A DNA stretch of 15,478 nucleotides, from the NCBI GenBank assembly GCA_004212095.1, contig RXIJ01000079.1, positions 1-15,478 on the forward strand. Direction: 5' to 3'. The notes under the pieces are model-generated. The model worked only from the letters and a program-made list of their open reading frames with translations. It did not search any database and had not been told where the DNA came from. Positions within the stretch are counted from its first letter, which is position 1. Each line of letters starts with the position of its first letter. A program made the translations under genes and the position numbers. Origin of the DNA: Methanosarcinales archaeon (GTDB taxonomy: Archaea > Halobacteriota > Methanosarcinia > Methanosarcinales > EX4572-44). This document shows, piece by piece, positions 13,521-15,478 of the stretch.

Positions 13521-14809
13521 CAGACATCACCCTTCCTGCTAACTTTTTTTATTATTTTATCAAGAATTTCTTCATCACTTGGATAATCAGAATCCACCAG
13601 TTTCCTCAGCCGCAAGGAGAGGCCATCCATCCGATAAGCCGTTCCTTCGGTTTCCACTCCAACGATTGCAGTTGGAATGACCACATCAGCAATCTCGGTC
13701 GTTGCATTCGCATAAGGATCAATCTGGATGAGAGGCATCTTTGCAAGATTATGCACCGAAGTACTCGGGAAATGAGCAGCAGGGTCTGATGCTACAATGA
13801 GTGAAGCATCCACCTCATCCCGCATTAACAGGTCATTTGCTGACATCTCACCAGGATTATAATATGGCGCTCCCCGTGACAGATCAACTGCTGGAAAACC
13901 AGTCTGCCACGAGCATACCTGACCAAAACCCGTAACATTATAGTGCCCGCGTAAAGGTGTTATAACAAACTTAGTCTGTGTGTTAAGATCATTTGTTAGG
14001 GAAAGAGCGCAGTCAATATTTTTATACATGCCTTTGCTCTGGGTTAAACCCATACCAAAAAAGAATGCTCCAAACCTGCATGAGCGCATCATACCGGAAA
14101 GACGCACCAAGTCTTCTTTTGAGACACCGCAAACCACGTCTGGCACAAGATCGTCTTTGCCATTTACAAGCGCTCTCAAAGCAGAGAGCACCACATAATC
14201 GCTGCCCTGCTCTATCTGTAAAAACTCATCAGAAATAGCAGCGGTTTCAGTCATCCGAACATCCACTGTTACAAACTTGCGATTCTGACGACCACGATCA
14301 AGGAAAAAACCAGGTAGATACCCTGAGTACCTGCTCATATGTCGCGGGTGTGCATGAATCGGGTTGCATCCCCAGAAAATAATCAAATCAGCACGATTTT
14401 TAATCTGACCAAGACTAGCAGTGGGGAGACCTTTTTCCTGTACTCCAAGCGTGGTTGGCCCGTGGCAGACCGATGCAGTGCTGTCGACTACTGCACCAAG
14501 AATTTCGCCAAGCAGAACTCCTTTACTCTGGGCTTCACATGACGTGGAAGCCCAGCCGTACAGGAGTGGACGCTTAGCATGAAGAAGAATCTGTGAAGCC
14601 TTGTCAATTGCCGAATCAAAGGATGTTTCCTCTAATATTCCAGCTTCGTTTCTAATCATTGGTGAGTTAATCCTCTCGTGTCCAAGTATTTTACTTGCAC
14701 CGAGCCTGCAAGCTCTTTTCACATCAACTATTTCGTTATCCTCGACCTTCACGGTCAGGTCATCACAGAGAGAGCCACAGAATGAACAGGTCGCATCAGT
14801 AATCTCCAT
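13517..14809 (-). CDS. fwdB: Formylmethanofuran dehydrogenase subunit B (molybdopterin catalytic subunit)
   Basis: FwdB reduces CO2 to formate, or oxidises formate in reverse, at a W- or Mo-bis-pterin centre wired to a [4Fe-4S] cluster. It has 430 residues from ATG 14809. The cluster cysteines C-S-F-C-G-S-L-C are C8, C11 and C15, with C34 in R-A-C-R-L-G. S-V-C-H-G-P places the presumed metal-ligand cysteine at C115 (C118 if counted from the GTG), so this is a cysteine, not a selenocysteine, enzyme. A GTG at 14818, overlapping the fwdD stop as GTGA, would add three residues. The ATG is preferred because GGGAG is about 8 bases upstream of it but almost touches the GTG. The C-terminal domain with D-P-A-A-H-F-P is normal for the family. 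Confidence 0.95.
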   Translation of the reverse strand: MEITDATCSFCGSLCDDLTVKVEDNEIVDVKRACRLGASKILGHERINSPMIRNEAGILEETSFDSAIDKASQILLHAKRPLLYGWASTSCEAQSKGVLLGEILGAVVDSTASVCHGPTTLGVQEKGLPTASLGQIKNRADLIIFWGCNPIHAHPRHMSRYSGYLPGFFLDRGRQNRKFVTVDVRMTETAAISDEFLQIEQGSDYVVLSALRALVNGKDDLVPDVVCGVSKEDLVRLSGMMRSCRFGAFFFGMGLTQSKGMYKNIDCALSLTNDLNTQTKFVITPLRGHYNVTGFGQVCSWQTGFPAVDLSRGAPYYNPGEMSANDLLMRDEVDASLIVASDPAAHFPSTSVHNLAKMPLIQIDPYANATTEIADVVIPTAIVGVETEGTAYRMDGLSLRLRKLVDSDYPSDEEILDKIIKKVSRKGDVC

Positions 14810-14814
14810 ACATA

Positions 14815-15195
14815 TCACTCCCTGTACAAACTCATAAGCGCTTTCAAATCAAGAGGTTTTTCATCAGTAGGCTCAAGGCTGCCCAATATACCTTTAAACC
14901 CCGGCATGCCGCAGCCATGTGTATCAGGGTTCACTACCGTATTAGCCCAAGGGCCCAGCGGGATAAATGCTACACCCTCCGGGTTTCCATCACAGAGTGC
15001 AAGAGAGACTACCACACTGCCAAACCTTGTTGAGACTTTTACGTGGCTTCCTTCCGAAATGCCAAGTGTTTTTAGATCTTCCGCACCTATTTCACAGCGG
15101 GCACAGGCATTAAAATAATCAGAAGATAATTTGCTATCAATATTGGCACCCTGGTCAATCGTTCTGCCAGTAATTATATTTACATCACACTTCAT
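14815..15195 (-). CDS. fwdD: Formylmethanofuran dehydrogenase subunit D (molybdopterin-binding)
   Basis: FwdD supplies the second molybdopterin-dinucleotide-binding domain that closes over the FwdB active site. In bacterial formate dehydrogenases the same domain is fused to the catalytic chain. The 126 residues carry T-G-R-T-I-D-Q-G near the start, the beta-barrel stretch G-S-H-V-K-V-S-T-R-F-G-S-V-V-V and the pterin-contacting P-L-G-P-W-A-N and G-C-G-M-P-G-F-K-G motifs. ATG 15195 has GGTG five bases upstream. It is the first gene of the - strand operon fwdD-fwdB-fwdA-fwdC-flpA, with regulatory-looking palindromes upstream. Confidence 0.93.
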   Translation of the reverse strand: MKCDVNIITGRTIDQGANIDSKLSSDYFNACARCEIGAEDLKTLGISEGSHVKVSTRFGSVVVSLALCDGNPEGVAFIPLGPWANTVVNPDTHGCGMPGFKGILGSLEPTDEKPLDLKALMSLYRE

Positions 15196-15348
15196 AGTAA
15201 CACCTTAATACACACATCGTGTAGAACCTTGATTGCTTCGCAATCAAGAATTGAAGGTTACAGGTTATTTTCTGCACTTGATTGTATCGCAATCAAGAAC
15301 TTTAGTGTATACCTCATATAGAACTATGAAACCTCCCTACATAAAAAC
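15196..15348 (-). promoter_or_regulatory. fwdD: Probable promoter and leader of the fwd operon
   Basis: Read on the - strand, candidate TATA elements are TATATG (15315-15320) and TTTTATGT (15340-15347). Initiation about 26 bases downstream of the first would start the message in the distal palindrome (near 15292), giving a leader of about 97 bases that carries the proximal hairpin. From the second, both hairpins would lie in the leader. GGTG at 15201-15204 is the fwdD ribosome binding site. The exact start site is inference. Confidence 0.45.
15228..15299. repeat. Twin 23-base palindromic repeats upstream of fwdD
   Basis: CTTGATTGC-TTC-GCAATCAAG (15228-15248, 9-base perfect stem) and CTTGATTG-TATCG-CAATCAAG (15277-15297, 8-base perfect stem) recur with a 49-base start-to-start spacing. 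Including a trailing AA they match at 21 of 23 positions. The first copy is also flanked by AACCTT (15225-15230) and AAGGTT (15254-15259), which allows an alternative longer stem. They lie 33-104 bases upstream of the fwdD start. Confidence 0.8.
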
Positions 15349-15370
15349 CCGTCTTTTTTGTTCTGGTAGA

Positions 15371-15478
15371 TGCTTTGAGAAAAACATACTGTTAAAAACG
15401 GACATCAGCATATTCAAGTTGAACTGTTTGGGTGGGATAAGCTATTGAAACAGGTGGAACGTGTATTGAGATATGATC
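15371..15478. other. Right-edge fragment, open on both strands, possible gene end
   Basis: On the + strand a frame opens after the TGA at 15376-15378 and runs to the edge (33 codons, ending W-D-K-L-L-K-Q-V-E-R-V-L-R-Y-D), faintly like the N-terminus of an IS-type transposase. An in-frame ATG at 15370 is cut off by that TGA. On the - strand a frame of about 27 codons runs in from the edge to a TAA. Neither can be called from this window. Confidence 0.25.

Noticed and set aside
15228..15299. Minimal CRISPR array
   Set aside because: Only two repeat copies separated by 26 bases, each a full palindrome, with no cas genes nearby; better explained as regulatory or leader hairpins.

Overview
The window comes from a methanogenic or methane-oxidising euryarchaeon, most plausibly of the Methanosarcinales/ANME group. 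The basis is a formylmethanofuran dehydrogenase cluster (fwdD-fwdB-fwdA-fwdC), an archaeal fibrillarin, a Methanosarcina-type S-layer protein, a UPF0305/DUF2115 protein known mainly from methanogens, and archaeal promoter elements (TATA boxes about 25-30 bases from ATGs). The genus cannot be read from the sequence.

Left part (1-2905, + strand): the 3' three-quarters or so of a large S-layer gene that runs off the left edge, ending in a membrane anchor and a short repeated cytoplasmic tail, then the DUF2115 gene.

Accessory part (about 2906-5457, + strand): visibly AT-rich (two sampled 60-base lines, 3781-3840 and 4741-4800, are each 14/60 G+C, against 29/60 in fwdA at 12901-12960). It holds a three-gene run (DUF6141-like membrane protein, a 70-residue basic protein, a 92-residue membrane protein), then a two-gene run (109-residue membrane protein, DUF3781-like protein). 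Each run is driven by a copy of the same diverged promoter module, and both first genes look leaderless. Before them is a TATA box with a perfect operator-like palindrome leading into a 17-codon ORF. After them lies a broken PIN-domain toxin-like gene. This looks like an acquired, partly decayed island and is the least understood part of the window.

Right part (5458-15195, all - strand, read right to left): fwdD, fwdB, fwdA and fwdC, with overlaps or gaps of 3-5 bases, then flpA (fibrillarin), which overlaps fwdC by 4 bases. After a 149-base gap come a 638-residue membrane protein and uvrA, which nearly touch. The four Fwd subunits form the catalytic core that interconverts CO2 and formylmethanofuran. 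B and D carry the molybdopterin site with its Fe-S cluster, A is the dinuclear-metal amidohydrolase and C is the GXGXG beta-helix subunit. The ferredoxin-type subunits are not in the window. Upstream of fwdD lie two nearly identical palindromes, 49 bases apart, in the probable leader or operator region.

No rRNA, tRNA, CRISPR array or intact mobile element was recognised.
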